Assembly (NCBI RefSeq): GCF_009905375.1
Contig: NC_133653.1
Coordinates: 66,499,414 to 66,563,413 of the forward strand
Source: Apium graveolens
Lineage: Eukaryota; Streptophyta; Magnoliopsida; Apiales; Apiaceae
Direction: 5' to 3'
DNA: 64,000 bases
The stretch's first letter is position 1; each line of letters opens with the position of its first letter. A program made the translations under genes and the position numbers. The notes under the pieces are model-generated. The model ran no database searches, was not told the origin of the DNA, and was given only the letters and a program-made list of their open reading frames with translations. Of this stretch, positions 43,789 through 55,693 are shown in pieces.

Positions 43789-46113
43789 ATGTAGGACACA
43801 GAAACTCCAACTAAGCCTACCACAACTGAGGAACCACCAAAGACACAAATTCAGAGTCGGTATGAGACCATCAGAGTCCCCATACTGAGACCATCTGAAT
43901 ATCCCATATGGAAGGTAAGGATGACCATGTTCCTGGAAGCAACAGATCCAAAATACCTGGATAGAATCAAGGAAGGTCCCCATAAACCAACCAAACTCGC
44001 TGTTGCAGTTGCAGGTGAAGCAGCAATGACCGTACCAAAGGAGAAGAGTGATTATACTGCTGAGGACATAGCATCAATTGCGAAGGATGCTAAGGTACGA
44101 CACTTACTGCATAGTGCCATTGATAATGTAATGTCAAACAGGGTAATCAACTGCAAGACTGCTAAGGAGATGTGGGATGCTCTGGAAACAAGGTGTCAGG
44201 GAACTGACACAATTAAGAAGAACAGGAAGACAATACTCACTCAAGAGTATGAACACTTTGACTCAAAGACTAATGAGTCATTGAATGATTTATATGATAG
44301 ATTTGTCAAACTTTTGAATGATTTGTCATTGGTTGATAAAGAGTATGATCTTGAAGATTCAAACCTTAAGTTCCTGTTAGCTCTTCCTGAATGCTGGGAT
44401 TTGAAGGCAACGACAATAAGAGACAACTACAATCTTGATGAAACAACTCTTGACGAAATCTATGGAATGCTCAAGACTCATGAGCTGGAGATGGAACAAA
44501 GAAGCAAGAGGAAAGGAGGAAAGGCAAAGACAGTTGCTCTTAAGGCTGAAGAAAAATTCCCCAAAGGAGCTTCCTCAAAGAAAGACAAGGGTAAAGCTCT
44601 TTTCATAAAGTCTGATACTGAGTCATCAAGTTCTGAGAGTGATGATGACTCGGATTCTGAAAGCTTGCCTGAGACTGATGCTGATGAGGAGATGATGAAG
44701 CTGTGTGCTCTTATGGTGAAAGGAATCACCAAGATTGCATACAGGAAGTTCAGGAAGGGAAAGAAGTTTTCCAGAAAAAGCATAAGTTCTGATAAGAAGA
44801 ATTTCAGAAGATCTGAAGGCAGAGGAGGAAAGTCTGACAGAAGAGATTACACCAATGTTAAATGCTATAACTGTGGTGAGAAAGGCCACATATCTCCTGA
44901 CTGCAAGAAGGTAAAGGGTGACAGAGGCAAGGCTCTTGTCACAAAGCAGAAAAGCTGGACAGACACTTCAGACTCTGAAAGTGAGGAGAACTATGCATTG
45001 ATGGCAAATGCTGATAAAGAAAGTGCTGAGAGCAGTTCTGAAGCTGCTGAAATAAAGGTACCTCAGACTACTTATGCTTTTCATACTGATGATATTAATG
45101 AGTTGAGAAGATATCTTAAAACCATGTTTGTCAGCTATAGAGACCAAACTTTAACATGTGAAAGATTAACTTCTGAAAATCTTGCATTTAAGAAAAGGAA
45201 TGATTTCTTAGAAAAAGAGTTAGTCATGTTCCATCAAACTCAGAAGGATAGAGATGATGCTTTTTATGTAAGGGATGAAGTGCTAAAAATGAATGAATCT
45301 CTAAAAACTGAGTTAGAAAAGGAAAGAGAGATAATTAGGACTTGGACTAACTCCGGCAGAACAACTCAAAATTTGCTAAGTAGTGAAAATTGGAAAGAGG
45401 GCTTAGGTTATGGAGAGAATAAGAATAATAAAGGAACTGAAGAAATTAAGCCTGTTGTTAAGCAAAAGCCAAAGTTAAAACCTGTTAAGTTTGTAACTGT
45501 AAAGTCTGATAATGAGAAATCAGAAGTTAAAGAGGAATTAACTTCTGACAAACTAAAACAGGAAAAGACAGCTGAAGTAAACATAGGCTTAATGACAAAG
45601 AAGCAGCTTAAGCATAAGCTGAAAGATGTCAAGAATGCAAACAAGGTAAAATCACCTAGGAAAAATAGGAATGGAAAGGAAGGTGTGAATAAAAGCAATG
45701 ATTATAAACCTGTTCCTGATGCTCCTAGGAAAACATGTCATAACTATGGAAGTTCTAACCATCTGGCTTCTTTTTGCAGGAAAAATAAGAATATTAACTC
45801 CTTACCTTCAAAATCAGGAGTTAAGAGTCAGTCTGTTAGATACAAACCACAAAATCCTTGTTTTCATTGTGGTAGTTTATGGCATTCCATTTATACTTGT
45901 AAGGAATATCATAGTTTGTACTATGATAAATATCAAATAAAACCTTCTTTGAAGAAAGTCTTCATTGTTCCTTCTAGTGTAAATTCTGATTCAAAGTCTG
46001 ATAATGTAAATTCTGATAAGAAAAATGTTAACATAAACTCTGATGCTAAATCCGCTGCAAATGTTAACAAACTTAATAAGGCCAAAGGATCCAAGCAAGT
46101 TTGGGTCCTTTAA
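43789..46113 (+). pseudogene. SIRE-like gag of Z
   Basis: The expected start ATG (43789) is followed at once by TAG, then the frame is open to 46113. Without the stop the protein has about 774 residues. N-terminal half is the Copia gag domain (AKEMWDALETRCQGTDTIKK, NESLNDLYDRFVKLLNDLSL). Zinc knuckles: CYNCGEKGHISPDC (intact), CHNYGSSNHLASFC (second Cys to Tyr), CFHCGSLWHSIYTC (intact). A coiled coil lies between knuckles 1 and 2, and the C-terminus is rich in SD/NSD repeats. Ends KQVWVL then TAA, TAG and TGA in the next few codons before the pol part. A downstream in-frame ATG at 43921 could still allow a shortened gag. Confidence 0.88.
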
Positions 46114-46137
46114 ACTAACCAATAGTGGTCTGTGTGA

Positions 46138-49136
46138 TTGCAGGGCAACAAGAAAAATATCATGGTTCTGTTAAGTAGAGCATCAATTGAAGAAAGCTGG
46201 AATTGGCATAAGAAACTCTCTCATTTAAATTTCAACAATATAAATGAACTGGTCAAGAAAGATCTTGTGAGAGGATTGCCAAACACAGTATTTGCTCCTG
46301 ATGGTCTTTGTGATTCATGTCCAGAAAGCCAAACAAAGAAAATCTTTATTCAAGAGCAAGACTGATTCATCAATTCTTGAGCCTTATCATCTTATACATG
46401 TTGATTTATTTGGTCCAGTAAATGTCATGTCTATTGCAAAGAAGAAGTATGCGTTGGTCATAGTGGATAAGTTCACCAGATACACATGGGTGTATTTCTT
46501 GCACACAAAAAGTGAAACTGCATCTATCTTGATTGATCATGTCAAACAGCTGGATAAAATGGTCAAAGATTCTGTAAAAATTTTAAGGAGTGATAATGGC
46601 ACTGAGTTCAAGAATTTGTTAATGGAAGAGTTCTGCAACAACCATGGAATAAAGCAGGAATTTTCTGCTCCTGGAACTCCACAGCAAAATGGAGTTGTTG
46701 AAAGGAAGAATAGAACTCTCATTGAAGCTGCACGTACAATGCTTGAAGAAGCAAAGCTTCTAACCTATTTCTGGGATGAAGCTGTGCAGACTGCTTGTTT
46801 TACTCAAAATGCAACACTCATTAACAAGCATGGAAAAACACCATATGAGATGGTGAAGAAAAAGATGCCAAATCTGAAATATTTTCATGTATTTGGATGC
46901 AAGTGTTTTGTTCTCAAGACTCATCCTGAACAGCTATCAAAGTTTGATCTAAAAGCTGATGAAGGAATCTTTGTTGGATATCCACTTTCCACAAAAGCCT
47001 TCAGAGTCTATAATTTGAGAACAAAAGTGGTCATGGAATCTATCAATGTCTCTTTTGATGACAAGAAGATCACTGGTCTTAAAGATTTCGTTGACCATGA
47101 TCAGCTGAGATTTGAAAATGAAGACTCATATTCTGATACTGAAAATACTGACAGTCTAAGTCCTGATACTGCAAACTCTGATGGATTAAACTCTGATGTT
47201 ATTGAAACTGTGGTGACTACGTTAAAGGAAGATGCACCTATGCAGGGGGAGCATACTCTAGATCCTACCACATCTCAAGAAACATCTGAACATGCATGTG
47301 GCTCTTCAAAGTTCTGATTCGTCAAGTTCTGATAAACCAAGTTCTGATAGTGCTGAAAATCTAAATACTGAAGAATCCAACTCAGAGAGCATAGTTTCAG
47401 GGGGAGCATCAGAAAATGAAAATGAAGATAGCATGGATCATGGGGGAGCATCCAGTTCTAGAGAAAACCTTCCATCTGCAAGGAAGTGGACAAAATCACA
47501 TACACCTGATTTGATAATTGGAAATCCTGATGCAGGTGTCAGAACTAGAACAGGTACTTCAAATGAGTGTCTTTATAATTCTTTTCTCTCTCAGACTGAG
47601 CCAAAGAAAGTGGAAGAAGCTCTTCAAGATGCTGATTGGGTGCAAGCAATGCAGGAAGAGTTGAATGAATTTGAAAGAAACAAAGTCTGGACCCTAGTAC
47701 CAAGACCAAAGAATAGATCTGTTGTTGGTACAAAGTGGGTATTCAGAAACAAAACTGACAGTGATGGCATAATTATAAGGAATAAGGCAAGGCTGGTTGC
47801 AAAAGGATATTCTCAACAGGAGGGAATTGATTATGATGAAACATTTGCACCAGTTGCTAGGTTAGAAGCCATAAGGATATTTTTGGCTTATACTGCTCAC
47901 AAAAAGTTTACTGTCTTTCAAATGGATGTGAAAAGTGCTTTTCTCAATGGAGAATTGGAGGAAGAGGTATATGTTGAACAACCTCCAGGTTTTGTAGATA
48001 CCAAACATCCAGACTATGTCTACAGACTTGACAAAGCACTTTATGGACTTAAGCAAGCTCCCAGAGCATGGTATGAGACTTTAGCTCAGTTTCTTCTGGA
48101 AAGTGGATTCAACAGAGGGACAATAGACAAAACACTGTTCTACCTCAACCATGGAAAGGACTTACTTCTGGTCCAGATTTATGTTGATGATATCATTTTT
48201 GGATCTACAAATGACAAACTTTGCAAGAAGTTTGCCAAACTAATGCAGTCAAGATATCAGATGAGTATGATGGGGGAACTTAGCTATTTTCTGGGCCTTC
48301 AAGTCAAGCAGAATGAGGAAGGCAATTTTATTTGTCAAACCAAGTACACCAGAAACTTGCTAAAGAAAATTGGAATGCAAGATTGTTCAAGTGCATCCAC
48401 TCCAATGGCCACTGCAACAAAACTGGATAAGGATACCGGTAAATCAGTAGATATTACTGACTATAGAGGTATGATTGGCTCTCTACTCTATCTAACTGCT
48501 AGTAGACCTGATATCATGTATGCTACCTGTCTTTGTGCAAGATTTCAAGCAGATCCAAGAGAATCTCACTTAACAGCTGTAAAAAGAATCTTTAAGTATC
48601 TTAAAGGGACAGCTGCTCTGGGATTATGGTATCCTAGAGAATCAGATTTTAAACTAATAGGTTACTCAGATGCAGATTTTGCAGGTTGCAAAATTGACAG
48701 GAAAAGCACAAGTGGAAGCTGCCAATTTCTTGGAGGCAGATTGGTTTCTTGGTACAGCAAGAAACAAAAGTCAATTTCCACATCAACTGCAGAAGCAGAG
48801 TATATTGCTGCAGGAAGCTATTGTGCACAGATTCTTTGGATGAAGAATCAGTTACTGGATTATGGGTTAACATATTTCAAAATCCCTATTTACTGTGATA
48901 ATCAAAGTGCTATTGCTATGACAGGTAATCCAGTTCAACACTCAATGACAAAGCACATCAGCATCAGGTACCACTTCATCAGGGAACATGTGGATGAAGG
49001 TACAGTGGAATTGCATTTTGTTCCCACAGATCAACAGTTGGCAGATATCTTCACAAAACCATTATGTGAAGCTACTTTTACAAGATTGGTAAATGAACTT
49101 GGAATGGTTTCAGGTTCTTTCTCTAAATCTGCTTAG
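46138..49136 (+). pseudogene. SIRE-like pol of Z, protease deleted
   Basis: The frame resumes at QGNKKNIMVL and then passes directly to LSRASIEESWNWHKKLSHLN, so the whole protease (D-S-G motif) and following spacer are missing. Integrase: HVDLFGP, LRSDNGTEFKN and VVERKNRTLIE keep D, D and E. RT has [20 protein letters not shown] and YVDD near 48180-48191. RNase H has [31 protein letters not shown] and [10 protein letters not shown]. Two shifts: an extra C near 46320 and one near 47300 in the SSD-rich linker. The last frame (47292-49136, 614 codons) is fully open. Ends SGSFSKSA. Confidence 0.92.
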
Positions 49137-50485
49137 ACTTGTTCTGTGTTATCAGACTTTATGCTCAGTATTTACAGAATTAATCTCATTGTGTATTCTG
49201 TGCTTAATTGATAAATGTCTTTAAGTACTGACTGTTGTCTAATATATGTTTCTAAACTCTGATAAGTGATATATTTGTTCTAGTACCTATTCTATCCTAT
49301 GAGGATAACTGTGCTAGATACTGACCTAGTAGTCTTGAATAAACAAATGATTCCATGGAAGAAGTAATTATTTCAGTGGAAATCTTATGACACTAGCAAA
49401 TTCTGATAACTGAGCTTAGTTAAGTTCACTTTGTATATCTTATTACTAAGTCACAAATTAGAATAATGCTACTCATCTGTTAAGTTCTGATACTAGTAAA
49501 ACTGCTGAATGTACTAAGTGCTGATAAGCCTCTCTTATCAAAAGAAAAAGCACAAAGATCAAAGATTAAAATCAGGTACTCCTTTGAGATCTAGAGTAAA
49601 AATGTGGAAGGGACGACCCAAGTGCATTGCTGGTATTAAGTAAATATGCATCAGAAAAGCTAAATATTTTCTTGGTGACTTTTCACACTCTATGATTACT
49701 GGAGAAATACTCTGAAAATAGCATAAATTCTGATAAACAGTCGTGACTCACTTACACTGAGAAGCCACTGTAAAATAGAATTTCAAAAGATGCATAAAAT
49801 TAGCACAAAACAGTTGAGGTGGACTCAAGCATAAACTCATTCTTTAGTAGGTTTCAGGACAATGACAGATCTTTAGCAAAATTTTAGTTATGCCTTATTT
49901 CTAAGATGTACTGAAGTGAATCAGACTTTACTCTTTGTCTATTTTTAGCTTAATGCACACACTAATCACTCCATCTGAATGATGAAAATTTCTGTGGTGG
50001 TCTATGTTATTTTAGATAAACAGTCATTATATCATTATTGCACAAATTCTGAGGACAAGTTCTAAGTTACACGTTCTGATGATTAAGTTCTGACGTCCAT
50101 AACTCAGAACTTGTATGAGTATTTACTAAGATGGGCATTCCTTTTTCAAGTTAAGAAATTATGTTCTGATGACTGTTAAGTTCTGGTATAGGTCTAAGTT
50201 CTGATTTCTCAGTCTAATCCTTTACTTGGCTTATCTGTGAATAAAATTTGATAACAGTCTCAGTTCGAACTCGAATATGTTGAAGTGGAAGATTAATAGT
50301 CACTATGATTAGGATTAATGGTATTTGTACTTGAACAGTCCACTGTTTCTTGTGTCTTGTGCGGTCTAGACCATGCTTCCTCTTTCCAATGACTGTTATT
50401 CTTTTTCAAAGTCTAGGGAGACGAGGTAGAATTAATTCTACCTGTCAGCATTAAATATCTTTGCATCTCTTGGCATTCTCTTGCC
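49137..50485 (+). other. Spacer of Z between pol and small ORF
   Basis: No credible gene. Contains eight or more copies of (A/G)TTCTGAT-type motifs, for example near 49405, 49485, 49728, 50075, 50168 and 50205, the last group packed as TTAAGTTCTGA units within 50040-50215. Confidence 0.7.
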
Positions 50486-50493
50486 TATATAAG
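50486..50493 (+). promoter_or_regulatory. TATA box of small ORF in Z
   Basis: CCTATATAAGC, 57 bp upstream of the ATG at 50550, followed by a CA/CT-rich leader (TTATCACAA). Good match to a plant core promoter. Confidence 0.6.
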
Positions 50494-50549
50494 CAACCAC
50501 TTCACATCAGTTTTTCCATCACATTCTTCTCATCACACTTTTATCACAA

Positions 50550-50735
50550 ATGGCTGACTTTGGCTGGTTCTACAATTACGGTGATGAGACTGTGCACGTC
50601 TTTTTGAATGGAATTCCAACTCCCTACCCTATCACCAACATCCCTCACAATCTCTGGATTCAATTTCCAGAGGTTATCAAACGTGATTTGGTGGCCGTTC
50701 GAAGAGACCTTCACCTTCGTCGTATCCGTCAGTAA
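50550..50735 (+). CDS. Small ORF in Z, unknown function
   Basis: 61 codons, MADFGWFYNYGDETVHVFLN then GIPTPYPITNIPHNLWIQFP and a basic end RDLHLRRIRQ. It has a TATA box and leader in front and a possible polyadenylation zone (AATGAAAG, 50950-50958) behind. After the TAA the same frame continues ERIIRLAILFVEDRKRKMT to 50792, so the stop could be a mutated Gln codon (CAA to TAA) in an about 80-residue protein. Not seen in the corresponding spacer of Y (55694-57186). I do not recognise it; it may be a captured host gene fragment or an element-specific ORF. Confidence 0.45.
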   Translation: MADFGWFYNYGDETVHVFLNGIPTPYPITNIPHNLWIQFPEVIKRDLVAVRRDLHLRRIRQ

Positions 50736-50792
50736 GAGCGAATCATACGACTCGCCATCTTGTTCGTCGAAGATAGGAAGAGGAAGATGACT

Positions 50793-51429
50793 TAATCTCG
50801 TCTTCTTCCTGTTCTTCTTCATCATCAGCTTTGTCAGGCTTCTTAGCTAGGACTAAAGCTGTTGACGTTAGGATTAGGAGCTTAGGGAAAATCTTGTATA
50901 AGTACTGATGTAATTTCCATTTCATAAATGTATTGTCTTGATATATTAATGAAAGTTGTTTTTACTTCAAGATTTTGTCTCTGAGTTATTTCATCTTGTG
51001 TTGATAAATCCTGATTGATGTTCTGATGACCATATATATTGTGTTTCTTATTAAGTTCTGATTCATTTTCAGCACTTACTCCTTTAATTTATCTTGGTCA
51101 TTTTCATGTGATGTATTTTCAGAATATCAATGATGCAGTGAAAAATAATTCAATCAGTACTAATGGTTTAAATTTTGAATTAAAACTGTTTCTCTTGATT
51201 AATGGAACGGTTTTTCCTTAAAACAAGGCAACTGGGTAAGTAATGATTCATATTTTCTCGAGCCCAGTAACTGACCGTTATTACTGCATGTCTGACAGGT
51301 GTCCAACGGTAACATTTTTTTTCAGAGTATAAGTACAACAGAGAGAAGATTTCTTTAATCTTTTATTTTCTTTATACTTTATCTCTCTCCTTAATTTTAC
51401 TCTCTTTCACCTTCTTTCTCACGTTGGTA
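50793..51429 (+). promoter_or_regulatory. Region between small ORF and ORF2 of Z, putative ORF2 promoter
   Basis: Non-coding. A TATAAG (51328-51333) in GAGTATAAGTAC lies about 100 bp before the ORF2 frame, followed by a CT-rich leader (51370-51425). The stretch CTGACAGGTGTCCAACGGTAA (51288-51310) is similar in position and wording to that upstream of the ORF2 TATA box of Y. Confidence 0.5.
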
Positions 51430-54048
51430 ATTGAAGCTGAGAAAGCAACTTCTCAGAAGGATTCTGAAATTGGGGGTTCTAGGCTTCTCAAGAGGCTTAG
51501 ACGTATGATAATTCCTGAAACTCCCAAGGAATCCAAATCAACAAGGAAGTACAAGAAGCAGAGGGCATAAAGGCCAGTTTCAGATGATGAGGAGGAAGCA
51601 GCTAAGGAAGGGGATCAGGAATCTCTGATCTCACAAGGCAAGGAATTTGCTCCAGTCACTTCTTCTCCATCGACTCCATCTCAGGAAGCTGTATCTGACA
51701 AGGCTAACTCCCCATATGTGTCTCTTGTTGATCCAGGCACAAGTGCTGAAATTGATATTCAGAACTTGGTTGTGCCTGCAATTCTTTTCTTAGAAGCTCC
51801 AACAGCAAATAATCCTTCCACAACACCTGTTACTGATGCTGTTCAAACTCCAGAGTTATCAACAACACCTTCTCTGCATCAAGATGTTGATGATCAGATT
51901 TTAGGTGAGCATCAGGATATGGCTGTTGATCAGAACTTAGTCTCAGATCAGCAATTAGAGGATGCTGAAGCCTCCATTGCTACTCACACTGTTGTCTTAT
52001 CAGAAGATACTGATTCTTTAAGTTCTGATGCTGCAAATGTTGGAGATACTGGTGAAGCTGCTACAACTATAGATGCTGATGAAGTAGGTCCTTCAGGACA
52101 TACTCCTCCACCGACTCTTCTTAAGTCTGAACTGGTAAAGGAGTTTGTTATCAGGGATGCACCAGTGCCTTGGAGTGAAACTCCTGCAGGTCAGGAGTGG
52201 ACTAAGGAATGGAACTCAGTTTCATGTGCTCCAAATGCTTTACATCTTGCTGAGCACCTGACTAAAGCTGATGAAATGTTAAATTCTGATGATTTTAAAA
52301 CCCAGCTTAGAGTCACTGCATTGAGTACTAAACATCTACAAGGTCTTCATTCCAATACTCATGCCGAGCTACACAAGATTCAGGAGAACTTTATCAAACA
52401 GGAACAAGTTTGGAAAATTGATAAGAAAAAGTTCTTCCAACCTACCATTGACAGGGTTGCTTATATTGAGAAAACTCAAGAGAAACAACAAGCTCAGATT
52501 GATCAAATTCTGACAAATCAAGCTTCTCAGCAATCGCAACTTACTGAAATCCAGACCTCAGTGGAACTACTTCTCTCTATTTTATTACCTGCTGATGCCA
52601 AAAAGGGGGAGAAGGTAATTAAGTCCAAATGCACAACCAACAAGACACTACAAGGAAAGGATGATGGAAAAGATGACCAAGGAACCTCTGGAATGGGTAG
52701 TGGTCATAGTCAAGGTAGAAGGTTTACATCAAGACAAGCTAGTCACAGAACAAGTTCTGATACTGGGAAAAGAATAAGTTCTGCTGCTGGTAAAAGGATA
52801 AGTTCTGATGAACTTCTAGATCTTGATGAGGAAATGTCAAGACAGTTATTTCTTCAAGAAAATCCAGGGATGGACTTGGAAAGTTTAAAGGAAAAAGAAG
52901 CCAGACTTAAATCAGAGAAAGTCACATCTAAATCTGAAGCTTCTGGTAAAAAGTTACTTCCAAAACCTAAAGGCATTGTGATCAAAGAAAGGACACATAC
53001 TGAAGCAACTTTGGCTAGATCGCAACCACAGATAGATCCAAGATCCAAGGGTAAAGAAAAGGTTGGTGAACCTATCAAGCCTTATGTACCTCCTGAGGAA
53101 GAAGAAATTACTGATGGAAAAGATGATCTTGCTCTGACTACAAGAAAAGTTCTTAAAACAACCTCTGACATGGCTCAAGTTGTTCAGAGTCAAGAAATTG
53201 TAAGTTCTGATATTCAGAAGAAGCAAGTAACCTCTGACAGTGCTCAAGTTAACTTGATATCAGAAAATAGATCAAAGACACTCCTACCAGGATTCACTAA
53301 AGCAAAACGGACTCAATCTTTGAAGACTACTGCAAGTGGTTTTGAAGCAAGAGTAGTTACTGGAAAGGAAGCTAGAGATAAAACTGGATTGGGAAGTGCT
53401 GATGAAAGAAGAGTACACAACACTACCAATGATCCAACTTCCTTGAGTGAACCAGGTATTGGAGCAACTCCTGAGAGATTGAATCAACTGGAATCTGTAC
53501 AGATGGTTTACCATACCTACTTGAAAGAATACATCATGTTGTATTTTATGACAGATGGTAGGGTTTATCATATAAGACAAAATGCCATTCCTTTGAAGTA
53601 TTTTGAAGAATTGGAGCATGTACTTTTCTTACTTCAAGTGGATGACAGAATAACAGAGACTGCTGCAAACTACTTAAAAGAACAGATTCAGAGACAGAAA
53701 AGGCTTTATTCTGTTAAGTCTGACAGCAGATATGTTCCAAAGTACAGAGATCACAATGGTGATATTGTTGATATGAAGCCTAATACTGCACAGATCAGAA
53801 CATATCTTGGTATTAAGGGACTTGAATTCAATCTTGAGTCAGAAAAAGCTTATGTCATGTGACTAGATCAGGAGTTAAGAAAAGCAAAGATTAATGATCT
53901 CAGAGCTGCAATCTTTCAAACTGGTGAAGATACTGCAGAGCTTAAAGGTGTTAAAAGGAGAATGATTGATGAACTAAGATATGCTGAGAAATGTTTGTTG
54001 AGGAACTATCTCAGAACAACTCCTGACATCAGAGAGATCAGAAAATGA
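51430..54048 (+). pseudogene. ORF2 of Z
   Basis: One frame from 51430 (ATTGAAGCTGAG, where an ATG would be expected) to TGA at 54046-54048, with in-frame stops TAA 51568-51570 and TGA 53860-53862. About 870 codons. Segments: basic N-terminus (RLLKRLRRMIIPETPKESKS), acidic Ser/Thr-rich region, VPWSETPAGQEWTKEWNS, coiled coil with EKQQAQIDQILTNQASQQSQ and SVELLLSILLPADAKKGEKV, Lys/Ser-rich region with ISSD repeats, then LYFMTDGRVYHIRQNAIPLK and a C-terminal helix ending TTPDIREIRK. Paralogous to ORF2 of Y. Lies between pol and 3' LTR, the position of the env-like ORF of SIRE elements, but no signal peptide or membrane span is evident. Function unknown. Confidence 0.82.
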
Positions 54049-54256
54049 AGAAGCCAAGTCGAAGATCTACAACTGCTTAAATTCTGATATTTATACAGAT
54101 TGAAGTTGTTATCAGAAGTTGAAATTGGTAAAAACTTTAAGGACTGTAAGTTGTAGTTATCTAGTCTATTTCTCATGCATTTGTACTTAATGTTTTTGAC
54201 ATCATCAAATATCTGTTAAACTTGTATATTTTGTTAATTTACAAGTTGGGGGAGAT
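54049..54256 (+). other. 3' untranslated region and polypurine tract of Z
   Basis: AT-rich, ends ACAAGTTGGGGGAGAT (54241-54256) directly before the 3' LTR. Confidence 0.88.
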
Positions 54257-54871
54257 TGTTAGATATATTTGATAATGTCATGGCTAATATGTTTTATGTT
54301 TAGCTTTCAGATCTTACGTGAACAGGATAAATCAGTACTTAACTGTTGATCAGTACTTATACTGGAAGTCAGGACTTAAGGATATCAGTACTTATATTAT
54401 CAGGAGATAATCATCAGAAGATAGATATCAGAACTTAAGTGCTGAAGGACAATCAGATAAGGACAGTAGCTGATTAAAGGAAAGAAGATTGAGATAAACA
54501 TAAGAAGAGATATGCATGAAGAAGGAATTCCGTGAAGAATGGAATACTTGGAAGAAAAGATATCTGATTGATATATTTTAGGAAGCAGAATTATATTCCA
54601 TATCAATTAGCGATTATCTTGTAACTGTGTAGTATATAAACACAGACATAGGGTTTACACTATAAGTGTTATCATTATTAGAAAAGATTATTCATTGTAA
54701 CCCTAGCAGCTCTCGTGATATTTATTCATTACTGAGAGGTAACAGTTTCATACTGTAACAGAGTTTATTGTTTCAATAAAGTTTGTTTTCTGTTACTTAA
54801 GTTCTTAAAGTTCGATTTGAGTGTACTATTCACTATATTCACCCCCTCTACAGTGTGTGTGTGACCTAACA
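54257..54871 (+). repeat. 3' LTR of Z
   Basis: 615 bp, nearly identical to 43118-43732; about 13 differences, mostly transitions. TATA at 54633-54640. Confidence 0.96.
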
Positions 54872-54876
54872 TATAG
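54872..54876. repeat. Target site duplication TATAG (right) of Z
   Basis: Direct copy of 43113-43117. Confidence 0.95.
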
Positions 54877-55693
54877 CACTGTAATTGTGAGGATCGGAGT
54901 TTACTAAGACTTGTTTGACATATATGGTAATTTGGAGAGGTCTTAGTACAGTCTTATTATTAGCAGTAGATAATAAGTCAGTGAAGGCCCTTTTAGCAAG
55001 TTTAAACGGTTCAATCAACTCACTAACTAGTTGGGGTGCATCAGAGCAACAAAAACTGTATATAAGCTGACATAATCTAGAAAAATAAACCGTGTTTCTA
55101 TCTTCTGTCATCCGATTACCTATGAATCCTAAAACATCACTTGCATAATTAAAATATGTTTGATTTAAGAGAGCATACCCAATTTGCTGACTTAGGATTG
55201 GGATTGCATCAAAATTTGAGCACTTGTTTGCAAAGGCCTTGGTGATGTAGTCAAAGAAGAAACTCCACTCCCTCCTTATGTAGGGTCTCTTCAATTGTCC
55301 AAGCTTTGCCAAAGTCTTTTCATAGCCCAGATTGGCCATCATTTATTGAAGGGCCGGCTCCTCAACAGCTGAACTGTAAACACAGTTTTCTGGAAAATGT
55401 AGAGCTTTGCGAATAGTAGACACAGTCACCACATGTTCATCCTCCCCTGTTGTAAAGATATTACTTGGGGACCCATTTGCACCACCATCATCATACACAC
55501 CACTCCTCCATAACTCCATCACTTGAGTTCCTGAGATTGTTTCTGGTTGGGTTAGAGCATACCCAATCTCACTTTAAGATAGAAAATCTGGGATGAAGTG
55601 AAATTCTGATGGAGCTTCATCCTTAGAGAGAATAGCCATGTAGTTGTTGGGAAAGAACTTGGTTCCATTGAAAATAATGTCCTTTGGTGCCAT
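54877..55693 (-). pseudogene. ORF2 of SIRE-like element Y, N-terminal part
   Basis: Start MAPKDIIFNGTKFFPNNYMA at 55693, continuing SKDEAPSEFHFIPDFLS, then VTVSTIRKALHFPENCVYSS, RPYIRREWSFFFDYITKAFA, NRMTEDRNTVYFSRLCQLIY and LRPLQITIYVKQVLVNSDPH, broken by stops near 55574 and 55343; joins 43112 across insertion Z (which entered after NYSAI). The arrangement parallels the N-terminus of ORF2 of X (RREWSFLFDS). A TATA box lies 160 bp upstream. Function unknown. Confidence 0.8.

Larger units (their letters stand above)
43118..54871 (+). mobile_element. SIRE-like Copia retrotransposon Z, complete ends
   Basis: 11.75 kb, two 615 bp LTRs with about 13 mismatches by eye, TATAG target duplications, Met-tRNA primer site and purine tract. 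Order: gag, pol (integrase, RT, RNase H), a 1.3 kb spacer, a small ORF with its own TATA box, a second promoter-like stretch and ORF2. It is inserted into ORF2 of the older relative Y. Protease is deleted and several frames are broken, so it is not autonomous despite its young LTRs. Confidence 0.96.

Noticed and set aside
44478..45698. Minus-strand ORFs of about 100 codons within gag of Z
   Set aside because: Antisense shadows of the repetitive SD-rich gag coding sequence.
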